Assembly: GCF_032362555.1 (NCBI RefSeq)
Contig: NC_083522.1
Coordinates: 4,628,001-4,692,000, forward strand
Direction: 5' to 3'
DNA from: Amyelois transitella
Lineage: Eukaryota > Arthropoda > Insecta > Lepidoptera > Pyralidae
DNA length: 64,000 nt
Shown piece by piece: positions 1 to 19,777 of the stretch (the first letter of the stretch is position 1; every line of letters starts with the position of its first letter). Made by a program: the position numbers and the translations under genes. Under the pieces are notes generated by a model. That model saw nothing but the letters and a program-made list of their open reading frames with translations. It did not search any database and had not been told where the DNA came from.

Positions 1-1
1 T

Positions 2-751
2 GAAAGCGAAATGGTGGAATTCCTTGCCCGTATTGAGCACATCAGTTTGCAATTAGGTCTCAAAATCAACCACGCCAAAACCAAACTAATGGTGGTAGAT
101 CGTGCCGGAAGACTTGAACTGACGAATGCCCTCAACTTAGACATCGTCAATGACTTTGTCTACCTGGGGGCCAACATCAGTGACAGGGGATCCTGTGAGA
201 CGGAAATAAGGAGACGAATAGGGATGGCCAAAAATGCCATGTCTCAACTACAAAAGATATGGAAGGACCGAAGCATTTCACGGAAGACAAAAAAGAAACT
301 TGTCCACACTCTGGTCTTCTCCATATTTAGCTACGGCGCCGAGACATGGGTCCTGAAAAAGGCTGATAGAGACCGCATAGATGCCTTCGAAATGTGGTGC
401 TGGAGGAAGATGCTACAGATACCCTGGACTGCCTTCCGTACCAATGCATCTATCCTGCGTGAACTCCAAATCAAAACGAGACTGTCCACCACCTGTCTCC
501 GCAGGATACTGGAATTTTTCGGCCACATTGCACGGAAAGACGGTCACAACATGGAGCAGCTAATGGTGACAGGCAAGGTTGACGGAAAAAGACCAAGAGG
601 TCGCAGCCCTACAAGATGGTCGGATCAAATCCGATCGTCACTAAACACCGATCTCCATAAGGCCCTCCACGACGCAAAGGATCGCAACAGGTGGAAGGAA
701 GAGATCAAAGAGAAAGTGATTCGGCGGGGGAGTCACGACCCTCAGCAATGA
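2..751 (+). pseudogene. Non-LTR retrotransposon reverse transcriptase, C-terminal part
   Basis: The reading frame is open from base 2, so the element enters from the left edge of the window. It encodes about 249 residues and stops at 749-751. The product matches the region after the YADD catalytic box in RTE-like LINE polymerases: a thumb segment with KINHAKTKLM, then FVYLGANIS, then the conserved SYGAETWVLKK block and a basic tail with RPRGRSPTRWSDQI. The polymerase palm and the endonuclease would lie outside the window. No stop or frameshift is visible here, so this is one of the less decayed copies. The 3' tail continues to about 780 with a GAG-rich stretch (GAGGAGGAGGAG). It lies on the strand opposite to the hopscotch gene and is not a host exon. 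The clade name is inferred from motif style only. Confidence 0.8.
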
Positions 752-819
752 GGTATACGACGCGAGGAGGAGGAGTAATTCAACTGGTGTATAATATGCA
801 ATGAAGATTTGAATTGAAT

Positions 820-1015
820 GAATAATTGAATTCCCTTGCGATGTAGACAGAGTCAACAGTTTTGAAAAGACTGAAAGAACGCGTTTAGTTAGCGACATGG
901 CATGGCTAAATGATTGAATTGAGATTCAAAAAGGGACATGTTGCTAGCCCATCGCCTAAAAGAAGCCAAGTTTATTAGACTTTCCTTAAGTCGCGTCGTT
1001 TACGACATCCATGTG
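820..1015 (+). repeat. Dispersed SINE-like repeat, family B (old copy)
   Basis: This is a diverged copy of a repeat found seven times in the window. Shared landmarks are CCCTTGCG(GGG)TAG, the AACAGTCTTGAAAAGACTGAA hairpin-like block, TTGCTAGCCCATCGCCTAAAAGAAG and TTTACGACATCCATG. The copy at 2322-2588 is better preserved and defines the ends. No coding capacity is seen. Confidence 0.75.
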
Positions 1016-1047
1016 ACAAATTCAAATTCATAACTTTTATTCATTCC

Positions 1048-1100
1048 TAGCTGTTGCCCGCGACTTCGTCCGCGTAAATTTCGAGTTGAATCTTGATCAT
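1048..1100 (+). repeat. Fragment of dispersed repeat family C
   Basis: It contains CTAGCTGTTGCCCGCGACTTC followed by GTCCGCG, the diagnostic head of a repeat that recurs near 12083, 26317, 26936, 31903 and 42530. Only the head is kept here. The stretch from 1100 to 1597 holds no gene that I can support. Confidence 0.6.
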
Positions 1101-1597
1101 ACAGTCAGATACAGACAGGCAGACAAAACATGTAAAAAAAAATTCTCTATCCATTTCAGTAAAAAATACTAAATGTACAGACAAAATATTTTTACTGTTT
1201 TATTATATGTATAGATTATGGGATTGAATTGTCAAATTCACAACATTGGTTGACGTCAAATAAATTACTTAAAAGTAAGTTTACCGCCGCTTCCAAGGCG
1301 TCAGTGCAGAAGAAGCGGTAACAAACTGCACTGCAGCATTATCTTCAACAACGTCATCTTCAGACAGATATTAGTCCAATTCTAAAGTGCCGGCAAACGA
1401 CACGGCAAAACAATATAAATTTGAAAAAAAGGTTCGCCTACCTCGGCTAGGGTGGTCCTGTCTGCATCAAAGAAACATTATGATGCCATTAAAAGAGGCA
1501 ATCCTTTCCGGTGTATTTTTATTGGTGTATTTTTTTTATAATAGTTGTCAACTTGCATGGAAGAATGTAACAATAATCATAATTTTATCTTTGATTG

Positions 1598-2050
1598 TGC
1601 ATACATACATAAAATCACGCCTCTTTCCCGGAGGGGTAGGCAGAGTTTCCACTTGCCACGATCCCTGCATACTTCCTTTGCTTCATCCACATTCATAACT
1701 CTCTTCATGCAAGCTCGGCGGTTTCGGGTACTTTTGACCTGACCCTTTACCAGGACGTCCTTAATTTGATCAAGATATGTTCGTCTAGGTCTTCCCACCC
1801 CGACCTTTCCCTCCACACTCTCCATGTATATCTGCTAAGTCAACCTGTTTTCATTCATCCTCTCCACATGACCGAACTATATCAACATACCCTTTTCTAT
1901 TCCTGTAACTACATCTTCTTTCACATCACAACATTCCCTTATCACGCTGTTCCTTATCCGGTCACTCATATTCACACCCAACATTCTCCTTAACGCTCTC
2001 ATTTCCACTGCATTTATTCTGCTTTCGTGCTTAAAATGCTTCTTTGATTG
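1598..2050 (-). repeat. LINE 3' fragment, family A
   Basis: On the minus strand this encodes the end of a LINE polymerase: a block resembling RECCDV, then FGHVERMNES, then GRPRRTYLDQIKDVL and CRDRGKW, finishing in an AT-rich tail whose plus-strand form reads CATAAAATCACGCC. Frameshifts break the frame. The same family occurs at 4525, 17975, 21440, 46020, 54955 and 56735. Here it lies beyond the last hopscotch exon seen in the window. Confidence 0.75.
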
Positions 2051-2299
2051 TAAAGAATATAAATCCAGATGGTTCCGGATACTTAAAATACATACAGAAT
2101 AGTCTACTTTTTGTTAATTCCCACAGGAACGGGAAAACTTATTTTTTTGTTGGGGCAATATTTTTTAATCCTCTTAAAACGAAATCTTAAAAAAATATAT
2201 ATTACAGAATGTTCCTTTTTTTTTATTTAATCTTGATATTAATTTTTGCGTGTACATCAGTTGTCATCATCAGTTGTGTGAACTCCGGAAAGACAAACA

Positions 2300-2803
2300 A
2301 AATATTTAGATAAATCTATGTACATACATACATATGGTCACGTCTAAATCCCTTGCGGGGTAGGCAGAGCCAACAGTCTTGAAAAGACTGAATGGCCACG
2401 TTCAGCTATTTGGCTTAATTAATGATAGAATTGAGATTCAAATAGTGTCAGGTTGCTAGCCCATCGCCTAAAGAAGAATCCCAAGTTTGTAAGCATATCC
2501 CTTAGTCGCCTTTTACGACATCCATGGGAAAGAGATGGAGTGGTTCTAGTCTATTTTTCATTGGTGCCGGGAACCACACGGCACTGCATAAATCTATGTT
2601 TATATATGAAAAAAATAACAGATACACTGGCGGCGTCGTATCTACCAGTTGCCGAGACAACAAAGAGTATAAAGTCATATTGGGTGCCGAGACAATGGTA
2701 TCCGCCGCCGCTCCAGCCTCCCAACTGGTCGCTGGTAGATACGACGCAGCCATTGTATCTGTTATTTTTTTTCATATATATACATAGATTTATCTAAATA
2801 TTT
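2300..2803. mobile_element. Palindromic MITE, interrupted by a SINE-like insertion
   Basis: The inner arms 2589-2648 and 2732-2791 are near-perfect inverted repeats of about 60 bp around an 83-bp centre. The outer end at 2300-2322 is a perfect 23-bp inverted match to 2781-2803, but is displaced because a family B repeat (2322-2588) was inserted between outer and inner parts of the left arm. Without that insertion the element would be about 226 bp. No open reading frame is likely to be functional, and its superfamily is unknown to me. Confidence 0.8.
2322..2588 (+). mobile_element. SINE-like repeat, family B, with 11-bp target duplication
   Basis: The element starts in an (ACAT)-rich stretch followed by ATGGTCACGTC and CCCTTGCGGGG, and ends at GGAACCACACGGCACTGCA. 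It is flanked by direct repeats TAAATCTATGT at 2311-2321 and 2589-2599, which is the mark of target-primed insertion. The insertion split the left arm of the MITE at 2300-2803. It is the best-defined copy of family B in the window. Confidence 0.8.
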
Positions 2804-3041
2804 TTTTTTATCTTTTTCGAACGTCGGTCCGGTCGTAATCTAGTGTATGTTTAAAAAGAGGATGCCGACTGACTGAACGCACAGCTCAAAAAAACTGGGT
2901 CTAATGATTTAAAATTTAGCATGTTGGTTTCTGATATGGTCTATATATCAATAAGAAAGTATTTCCTGACATTCTCATGGGAATCGAGCAAGAGGCTTAC
3001 TCTAGTCAATTTATAAATCGCGACAAATTGCTTCCACTAAC

Positions 3042-6000
3042 CTGTAATATCCGTCACAAACTGAGATGAATGACGACAGCTGTTCCTCGGTCTTGAATTT
3101 AAAAAACAAGGGAGTACCCTTTCTTGATACCTCCAAGGAAATATCTTCCTTCCTCATCAGGTAAATCAAGTCTTCGATGGTACAAATATGTACCCACTGC
3201 AAAATTATGAAAATTAAAATCACCTATACCTTTGAGTAGCGAACGCCAAGGATTGACCCATGGTACATACATAGGTAGCCTCTAATACCCGCAGCCGAAG
3301 CCCTTACAAACAAACAAAGTTACAAACATTACCTCTTAACAATTATCAGAATAGATAAGTACCTATACATTTTAATAAAACATAAATAACCCAATTTTCT
3401 TAATATTTATATCAAAGCATAGGTAGGTCCTCAATTTGATATACATCAAGTCGAGACTAATAAAACAAAACTTACCTCTCTATTACTGCTATTGTACAAT
3501 CTTATTCCAGGGTATTGGTTGTGGAATGGTGCGACTACAACTTTGACAGACACTGCTGTATCATTGTTAAGCCACAGCACATCTTCGTATTCTTCGGCAA
3601 GATAGTTTGGGGCCAACGTATACAGTTGGTCCAAGTAACACTTCTTATAATGCCTAAAGAAGAAAATACTTGAATGATCAAATAAAATTCGTAAAACAAT
3701 GCATATCTGAACAAATTTTTTTAACATATTGGATCAGTGGGAATTATGGAAATAAGTGATTAGGATATCTTTTCATTCTTCTTTTTTGACGTTACCTTTT
3801 GTTTTTTGATGGTAATGCATATTTTTACTGAGAGAATAGAAAATAATTGCTTGCAGATTTATATTATAAGAAAAGCTAGGGAATTTTAGTTAAAACATAA
3901 GCATTTATAAATTGCCTTTTTATACAATTTAATTTGATTTGAGGTGGTAATATTGCAGAATAAGATTTATTGAGGGAAAAAAATTAAACATATATTTAAT
4001 ATGTATGACACCCACCTGACACCATATCCTTGTGCACATATAGCTGGAAGGTGCATACTAGCACGCCTCATAGGAAACGGACCATGTTTCCGGAGTATGA
4101 TCCTCGGCATATATTTCTTTCTGCTTCTAATAACATCATTCACAGTAAGTTGTTCTTCTTTTATAGCCCGCGCCCTATCAAGTTGAGAAGAAAAAGTTAT
4201 TACTCCCGAAAGATCTAAAGAAGTTTATATCTAATTTAATTTGAGATCAGCATAAATTATGTATTAGTCAAATTACGAAAAGCCATAGATGATGATGTAT
4301 GATGGAATATAATATAGGATGTTTTAAACGGTAGTAAGCCTATGACAAAAACTGATAGTTTCTCTCATTATTGCAAAAGAGAGTGCGCAACCATTATCTC
4401 TTCCATAAATTATACTGCATTTGTATAAATTTAACGACCAATAATCAGATCGTGAAACTGGGTTTTCACCCACTATGGTCTTAAATGGCGACCCTGCCAG
4501 TGCCCGATTACGAGTAAATATACATACAAACATAAAATCACGCCTTTTTCCCTAAGGGGTAGGCAGAGACTACATGTTTCCACTTGCCACGATCTCTGAG
4601 TACTTCATTCGCTTAATACACATTCATACATAACTCTCTTCATGCATGCTCAGCGGTTTCGGGTACTCTTGACCTGACCCTTTGACAGGACGTCCTTAAT
4701 TTGAAAAAGATACGTTCGTCTTCCCACTCCAAATTTTCCCTCCACACTCTCCTTGTATATCTGCTTAGTCAACCTGCTTTCATTCATCGTCTCCACATGA
4801 CCAAACCATCTTAACATACCCTTTTCAATTCCTGTTACTACATCTTCTTTCACATCACAACATTCCCTTATCATGCTGTTCCTTCTCCGGTCACTCAATT
4901 TCACACCGATCCTCCTTAACGCTCTCATTTTCACCGCATTTATTTTGCTTTCATGCTTCTTTTGCTACACCCAACTTTCACTCCTATACATTAATGTTGG
5001 GACCAACACGCCCTTATGCACAGCCAGACGAGCCTTTTCGAACAGTTTCTGACTGCTCATAAAGGCATGCAAAGCTCCATTCACCATATTCCCCGCGTTC
5101 AGTCTCCTTTCAATATACATACTCTCCTATCACACTTGCCATCTGATGTAAACTTTGATATACAAACTCTTTTACTTGCTCAACTTTTTTTTCTCCAATA
5201 AAAATATTACATGCTGTCATTTCCTTCTACATTTCAAAAACCAACGTTTTAGTTTTACTTTCGTTCACTTCCACGTTTACCATCTCCTGTAACTCTTCGG
5301 CTGACGACGTTAGATTTACACAAACCAAATTCATAGTTTTTGCCCCAGTTAGCCTTATACTAAGGATATAAAATAAATGTTTGGAATGATGAGGTAGGAC
5401 GAAAATTTATATTTTGACGAGAGCCGTTGTTACTTACATGTCAGTGATGCCGAGGCCTAATAACTGCTCCTTGTATTCCGGATATTTAATTTCAGGAATT
5501 CTGTTCTCATTGATATCATTACGGGCTTGTTGGAAATAATAGTCAAATGTAATCTCATTTGGTGAGAAAAGAACATCATATTTTGGTACCTGAAAAAAAT
5601 GGTCACTTATTTCAACAGCTCAGTATCTAAGATTAATCAAAAAAAATTTTGCCCGACTGATAAGTAATCAAAAGCTATGAAGCTAGACATTCAAAACCCG
5701 ATTCACACAGACAGGAAACTTGGTGGTGGAATAACACAGTCCAGAGTTTAAGGTTAAGAAAGCCATTCAAACCATGGCAAGCATCCACATCTCCAGTAGA
5801 CCGCAACGGGGTTGCAAAGGGGTTGCAAAACGTGTCGCTAAGAAAGCTGTGGCCAGGGCCAGACGGAACTAACAACCATTATATGATAATGAGGGCAATG
5901 GTTCCTCCTGATGTGGGCATCTTAACAAATTTATTCAACCGGATACTCTTCACTGGGGAAATCCCTGACCAGTGGCGGCTGACTATTATTACTCCAGTCT

Positions 6001-9000
6001 ACAGGGGAAAGGGATCAGTGCAAGAGTATAGCATTATCGCGGCATCAAGATCACGTACCACAGCATGAAGCTCTTCGAGCGAATAATTGACTCCCGGATG
6101 CGACAGGAGTGTGCAGTCTCGGAATTTCAATATGGATTCCACCATGGTCTGGGAACTATAGACCTTGTTTTTGCCCTAAGGATTATCATGGAGAAATACA
6201 GAACGAAAACGTGCTGCTTCATTTCCTCTTTCTGGATAAGGAGAAGGCCTTCGACTGTGTTCCTCGAGCGCTGATCTTAGTAGGCACTACATTACAGGTC
6301 TAAAAGGGTTCCAGAAATCTATACTGATGTAGTAGCAGCATGTATCGGGACACCGGTTCTTAATTCCGGACTGCTATTGGTGATGCTAAACCCTTCCCCA
6401 TCTCAGTAGGAGTTCACCAAGGTTCAGTCCTCAGTCGATTTTTGTTCAGTGTGATATTGGATTAGTTCTCTAAAGGTATTAGAGGCACCCATAAGCCGCC
6501 CCCATGGCTGCTCATGTATGCTGATAATATCACACTGGCGGATTCAGACACGGGGAGACTGGTGCGACCAGCAGTCTGAAGCTAAATGTGGCAAAAACGG
6601 AGTCCATGGTCTGTAATTCTGATCCCCTGCACGCATAAGTGATAACCTTGTCGAACCTACAGACACTTTTAAATACTTGGGATCTGTACTCCATGCATCC
6701 AGGGGCATTGATTGCGATGTCAAGGCTTGCATGTGCAAAATTGCGTGAGGTGGCGGGTGTCGTCTGTGACCCAAACATGCCAGTTAGACTGATAGGGCAG
6801 GTCTTTATATTTTTTTATATTCTACCATTAGGGCTGTCCTATTGTATGGCAGTGAGACATGGCATGTGCTGGAGTGGCACAAGCAAAGCAAGTGTCATTG
6901 AAATGAACATGTGTGGAATATCATGGAAGGACCATGGAGGAACTCCCATATCCAGGAAAGCCTTCATGTCTGTGACATAGCAGACAAAATGCAGGAGTGC
7001 CATCTATTCTGGTACAGCCATGTCTTACAGAAAATGGCAGACTACTTGGGGAACAGATGTCTGGCCATGCCTCTACTGCCAGGCCCAGGTAGAACATTTG
7101 CACACTGTAATGTTAGTAAAACATATAAGAACACTATTGTAATTTTGACATCTTAAATGCATTTATATGTTATTGTACACATGTTTACATTATCAACTTC
7201 CTTATTGCTAATATTATTACAATAAACTATGGCAGTTATTTTAAAATAGTTTATCTTCTGCTTACATAAATTATATTAAATGTAATCATAAAAGAAAAGT
7301 GTAAACCTTTATTTCTTCAGACAAATGTTTAGTAATATAAGAATCTCCCACAAGCAATTTTCTGAATTAGTTACTTAATCACTTAGTACTTCTTATTTTT
7401 ATCAAATGGTTCTTGTAATTAGAATGTGGTTAACATACTTATTCTATTACTACTATTATGATACTACATTAAAATTATTTGCTTAAAATAGATACATATT
7501 TTGCAAATAAATAATGGTGCCTGAAATAAGACTTGTTTGAAACTTGTAGCATAGACCAACAATCTTACAGTATGTGTGCTAAAATATCATTGTGCGTTGG
7601 AGAATGATATTGAAATGAATAATATTTACAAAATGATATTAATAATAAGCTAGTATAACAAGTATGAGAGACTGGCAAACGATTTGAGGTCAACAAGTTG
7701 CGGGACCCAGACACACAGGACGCCATTAGGGTAGAGCTGCGCAATCGCTTCTCCGCTCTCGAGATGGACTCTTCTTCTGTCAACGCAGAGTGGAACCACA
7801 TTAAAATGGCCTACGAAGAGACCAGCTCCGTCGTTGTAGGACACAAAACACACACACGGGAAGATTGGATGTCGCAGCAAACCTAGAATCTGGTGGAAGA
7901 AAGGCGTAAACTCCACGTGAAAATTCTGAATACCCACGATGAGGCAGCAAGTGAAGATCTGAGGCAGCAATACAGACAGGTACGCAGGAACATTTACCGC
8001 AGTACCCGCCACGACCGGCGAGTATGGGCGGATAGTGTTGCGGATTGCGCCCAACGAGCTGCTGATTCCGGTAATCTGAGGGAGATGTACAAGGCGACAA
8101 AGGCCTTGGCCGGGAACAGGAGTCAGAGATGGAAAAAGCCTTTGAAAGACAAAGAGGGCCGGTTTGTTGTGACATCGGAGGCACAGCTTCAGCGTTGGAG
8201 TGAGCACTTCGAGGAGATCTTCCAAGTCCCGAACGACCCTGTCGCCACCATCATACCTGCCGTCAGCTTGCCCGCACAAAACCTAGACATTGATGTATCC
8301 CCACCTACTGGAGAGGAAGTAACCGATGCCATCCGGTCACTAAAGAATGGTAAAGCCCCAGGAGTCGACTTTATCACAGCGGAAATGCTTAAAGCCGACG
8401 TTCCAACCGCTGCAAACGCGCTGACACCCCTATTGCGGAATATCTGGTTAGCCGAAGAGTTACCCGATGACTGGAATAAAGGCCTACTGATCACCGTGCC
8501 CAAGAAGGGAGACCTCAGTGAATGTGGCAATTGGAGAGGTATAACTTTGCTTTCGATCCCATCTAAGGTGCTTTGCAAAATCATCCTGGATAGACTGTCG
8601 AGGGCCATGGAACCTCTCCTTCGCAAAGAGCAGGCTGGTTTCCGGCCCAATCAATCGTGTACGGACCAGATCAACACCTTGCGCATTATCCTCGAACAGG
8701 CATCAGAATGGCAGAGGGAAATTTATTTGACCTTCGTGGATTTCGAAAAAGCCTTCGACACGCTGAGGAGTTGTATCTGGAACAGGCTACGTGAAATTGG
8801 AGTCCCCGAGAAAATCACGAACTTGATAAGGGCCCTCTACGGAAATTATTCTTGTAGAGTGACCCACAACGGCCTCGTCTCGGAGGACATACCTGTTCAT
8901 GCTGGTGTGCGGCAGGGATGTCTTCTTTCGCCTCTCCTCTTCCTTGTCGTTCTCGATGGCATTATGCATGACACGACCAACAACAAGCGCCGCGGCATAG

Positions 9001-10132
9001 AGTGGGGCCTCTCCAATATCTTAGAAGACTTGGACTATGCCGATGATCTATGCCTGTTGAGTCACACACGCGCCGACATGCAGGCCAAGCTGGACGACCT
9101 ACGACGAGAGGCTTTGAAGGTTGGACTAAAAGTGAATATCAGGAAGACCCAGGAAATGAGGTGCGGGACAACTGGCTATCGGCTACCATTGCTTATCGGC
9201 ACAGAGGTTGTGGAGAGTCCACAAGTTCACCTACCTCGGTAGCGTAGTGTCGGAAACTGGAGGGACCGAAGAGGACATCACTTCGAGAATCGCCAAGGCA
9301 AGAGCAACCTTCGCACAGCTCCGTCCTGTATGGCAATCACGGAAACTGACTAGGAGAGTTAAGCTCAAAATATTCCGGTCCAATGTGAAAACCGTTTTGC
9401 TGTATGGGTGTGAGACATGGAAGGTCACTAAAGACATCTCGCACCGTCTCCAAGTCGTCATTAACCGCTGTCTTCGCCGTATTCTCGGTGTTTACTGGCC
9501 TGAGAAACATTACTGACCCCGAACACATACCGAGGCAAGCCCTAGACTGGAATCCCCAAGGAAAGCGTAAACGTGGCCGCCCTAAACAGACCTGGCGGCG
9601 GACAATCATCGCAGAGGTGAAGAATATAGGGAAGACTTGGAGCGAAATAAAACGCGAAGCTCAAGACCGAGCGGGATGGCGACGCACTGTGGATGCCCTC
9701 TGCCCCAGCTAGGGGAAATAGGACCTTAAGTAAAATAACAAGTATCATGCAAGAAAACGCCTCAAACCTGCATTATTAAAATTTTTAGACATCTAGAATT
9801 GTGTTGGAGCAAATTGATGATAGCTTGACAGCAAAACATTTTGTAAATAAACAATGTATGGCTTGGCAACTGCTATAGCTTTTACTTACCATGAAACGAA
9901 TCCGTAATTCATAATCCCTACTACTTGATAGGACATCGCTGTTATCTTTGAGGAAATAATTTGTGCCTCTAACTCTCAACGCAAACAATGATCGCGTCAA
10001 GGGCGGTATGTTGTATTTATTACACAAATAAATGCACAATTCCTCAGCTGTACGTTTGTTAGAGCAGTTTATAATAACAGGGTTATTGTCTGTTACGACC
10101 GAAACCGAAACATTTTCATTGTCCGATGCCAT
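3042..10132 (-). CDS. hop: JAK tyrosine kinase Hopscotch, N-terminal FERM part (exons 1-5, gene continues left)
   Basis: Exons on the minus strand: 10132-9890, 5589-5438, 4174-4016, 3653-3476, 3196-3042. All junctions are GT-AG and phase-consistent, giving 295 residues plus two bases. Exon 1 carries the F1 ubiquitin-like lobe (ELCIYLCNKYNIPPLTRSLF, then DYELRIRFM). Exons 2-4 form the helical F2 lobe, with FDYYFQQARNDI and LLGLGITDMARAIKEE, the JAK pattern of FAQWRDDF and CLGMAVLDMMRIAKE. Exon 5 ends the F3 lobe with SFISVCDGYYR, equivalent to the SLIDGYYRL of vertebrate JAKs. The FERM domain binds cytokine receptor tails at the membrane; Hopscotch transmits Domeless signals to STAT. The start codon at 10132 follows ACG and is the first ATG in frame. 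SH2 and kinase exons were not found in 1-3041 and should lie outside. Introns are rich in LINE debris. Confidence 0.85.
4525..5330 (-). repeat. LINE 3' fragment, family A, in hopscotch intron 2
   Basis: The minus strand encodes the polymerase end (KLSDRRRNSMIRECCDV, GMLRWFGHVETMNES, KGQVKSTRNR), and upstream the LIYRSESWV-like block near 4990 and an NVEVNESKTKTLV-like block near 5250. The frame is broken at several places. It lies between hopscotch exons 2 and 3, in the same orientation as the host gene. It is longer than the other family A copies. Confidence 0.75.
5700..7100 (+). pseudogene. Decayed non-LTR reverse transcriptase
   Basis: Broken plus-strand frames carry recognisable polymerase pieces in order: ILFTGEIPDQWRLTIITPVY near 5940-6000, KLFERIIDSRM near 6066, LDKEKAFDCVPRALI near 6230 (the first catalytic aspartate region), VGVHQGSVLS near 6407 and a degraded ADD box near 6520. 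The remainder, to about 7100, resembles thumb sequence with a late FWYSHVLQKM block. Many stops and frameshifts mean it is inactive. It is a different, older element from the one at 7666, and both lie in hopscotch intron 1 on the opposite strand. Confidence 0.75.
7666..9734 (+). mobile_element. 5'-truncated RTE-like LINE with 11-bp target duplication
   Basis: Direct repeats ATAACAAGTAT at 7655-7665 and 9735-9745 bound the insertion. The frame runs from about 7686 to 9712 and covers the polymerase but no endonuclease, as expected for 5' truncation. Motifs in order are SLKNGKAPGVDFITAEMLKA, GNWRGITLLSIPSKVL, EQAGFRPNQSC, LTFVDFEKAFD, GVRQGCLLSPLLF, DLDYADDLCLLS and a C-terminal KRKRGRPKQTWRRTI. 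It is dead: an in-frame TAG at 7884-7886, a frameshift near 9236 and another near 9495-9515. It ends shortly after the stop codon without a long poly(A), as RTE-type elements often do. It lies in hopscotch intron 1, antisense to the gene. Confidence 0.88.
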
Positions 10133-11171
10133 CGTAAGCTTGATTTTTTATCAAGCTTGAATCTGATCTACCAACTTGAACACAGATATTATTAACACAT
10201 GTTTTAGTACATAATCTATGTAATTTTTCACAATTCACATCACATCAGTGTCGTCAATTTTTAAGCGTTACTTTTTTCATTTATATTACGATTATAGCGT
10301 ATATTGATTCAATAAAATGTTTATTTATAAACCAATGTAGTTCTTATCGCGACCCACAACACAACAGCAACCATAGGACAATTTTTTAAAATGTCTGTAT
10401 GATGACACGCATAGAGCGTCAAGACCTCGATACTACACCAAAGAGAATGCACTGCAGTACGCTAAAGGAATCTACTCACTTGCAATTTGTGTGTCAACGA
10501 CCAAGGTAAAAAGATAACCAAAGACAAGACCTTTCTTCCGGGCCGTCGTTAACTTCATACCGGATATGACTACTACCAACAAATAAAAGAACTTGTTTCA
10601 TTGGACGTGTGAACTTTCGTGTTGGTATTGGTACTCCTTTTTTTTTCTATTGTCTGATCGGCTCTCATTCTCATTAGGTACCTTTGCGCCGCTGATTTTG
10701 CCCGATTTCCGACGCCATTATTGTCAAACTTATATTTTTTTTTGAAAACATATTGTAATAACCACACAAGGTAAGTTAATTAGTAAATGAAAGATGGGTA
10801 AGTAATTTAACTTCTTTACTTTAAAAAAATATCATTGACATACACGTGTTTGTAGGAAGTTTGCAAAGCTTGCATGTTGCCGGTGTTTTACAATTTGGAT
10901 TTTACTATGAGAATTATATTTTTTCATCAATTACTTTTAACTAAGATAGGTATTCAATTATTATTTAATGTATACTTTACCGAAACGTAAAACTTTGTAA
11001 ATTAAAATTAATGTTTATTTCAAGTAACTCTGGTAACTAAGTAGGTTTTTAAACAAAAAACAAATAAAGCCTTAGCTTCCACAATACATATTTAAACTTT
11101 AAAAAATCGCAAGAATTGATACAATTTTTTTTCTAGCTAATCACAATAAAGGTACCTTTTATTTTCAGATC
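10133..11171. promoter_or_regulatory. Shared divergent promoter region of hopscotch and vasa
   Basis: The region separates the hopscotch ATG from the vasa ATG, which point away from each other. It holds no coding sequence that I can support. A donor-like CACAAG/GTAAGTTAATT at about 10769 suggests a non-coding first exon for vasa that would splice to the acceptor at 11168, placing the vasa transcription start left of 10769 and leaving roughly 600 bp or less for both promoters. No clear TATA box was picked out. Confidence 0.5.
10136..10158 (-). promoter_or_regulatory. Stem-loop just upstream of the hopscotch start codon
   Basis: In the sense of hopscotch the sequence reads AAGCTTGAT, five A residues, ATCAAGCTT, then ACG and the ATG at 10132. 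This is a perfect 9-bp stem with a 5-nt loop ending 3 nt before the start codon. If it is within the mRNA leader it could slow ribosome entry. Function is inference; the transcription start is unknown. Confidence 0.4.
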
Positions 11172-19453
<8,282 letters not shown>

Positions 19454-19771
19454 AGTTAATACAAGTGGAAGTGAAGTAAAGGCAACTAGTGCGTGTATCA
19501 ATCAATGGTGCTTATGCTGTAAGTTTTTGAAGTGATTTGGCGCGAAAATAAGAAAAATATTACACATTATGTTGATCGGACAATTTGAATTGCATTGTTA
19601 ATATTATGACATGGGATGACCCCTCACAACAAGACTGTAATTAATTGACAAGTATTTTAGCATTAACTCTATGTACCTTGTTCCACTGTCCTCCATTGAT
19701 ACTGATTCTAGTCAGATATTATCTAGTTATTTTACCAAATATTTACAAAGTTCAAAGAACTACATTATATA

Positions 19772-19777
19772 AATAAA
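19772..19777 (+). terminator. First vasa polyadenylation signal
   Basis: AATAAA lies 319 bp after the vasa stop codon in an AT-rich 3' region. A further AATAAA at 20781-20786 could give a longer 3' UTR of about 1.35 kb, and the DNA between them shows no other gene. Confidence 0.5.

Noticed and set aside
1-3041. SH2 or kinase exons of hopscotch
   Set aside because: Only LINE, SINE and MITE sequence was recognised; no kinase motif such as HRDL or DFG was found in a spliceable frame.
7650-8279. 209-codon minus-strand frame over the LINE
   Set aside because: Lies antisense to the 5' part of the polymerase frame, and has no domain signal.
8189-8650. 153-codon minus-strand frame
   Set aside because: Antisense shadow of the LINE polymerase on the plus strand, which has the real RT motifs.
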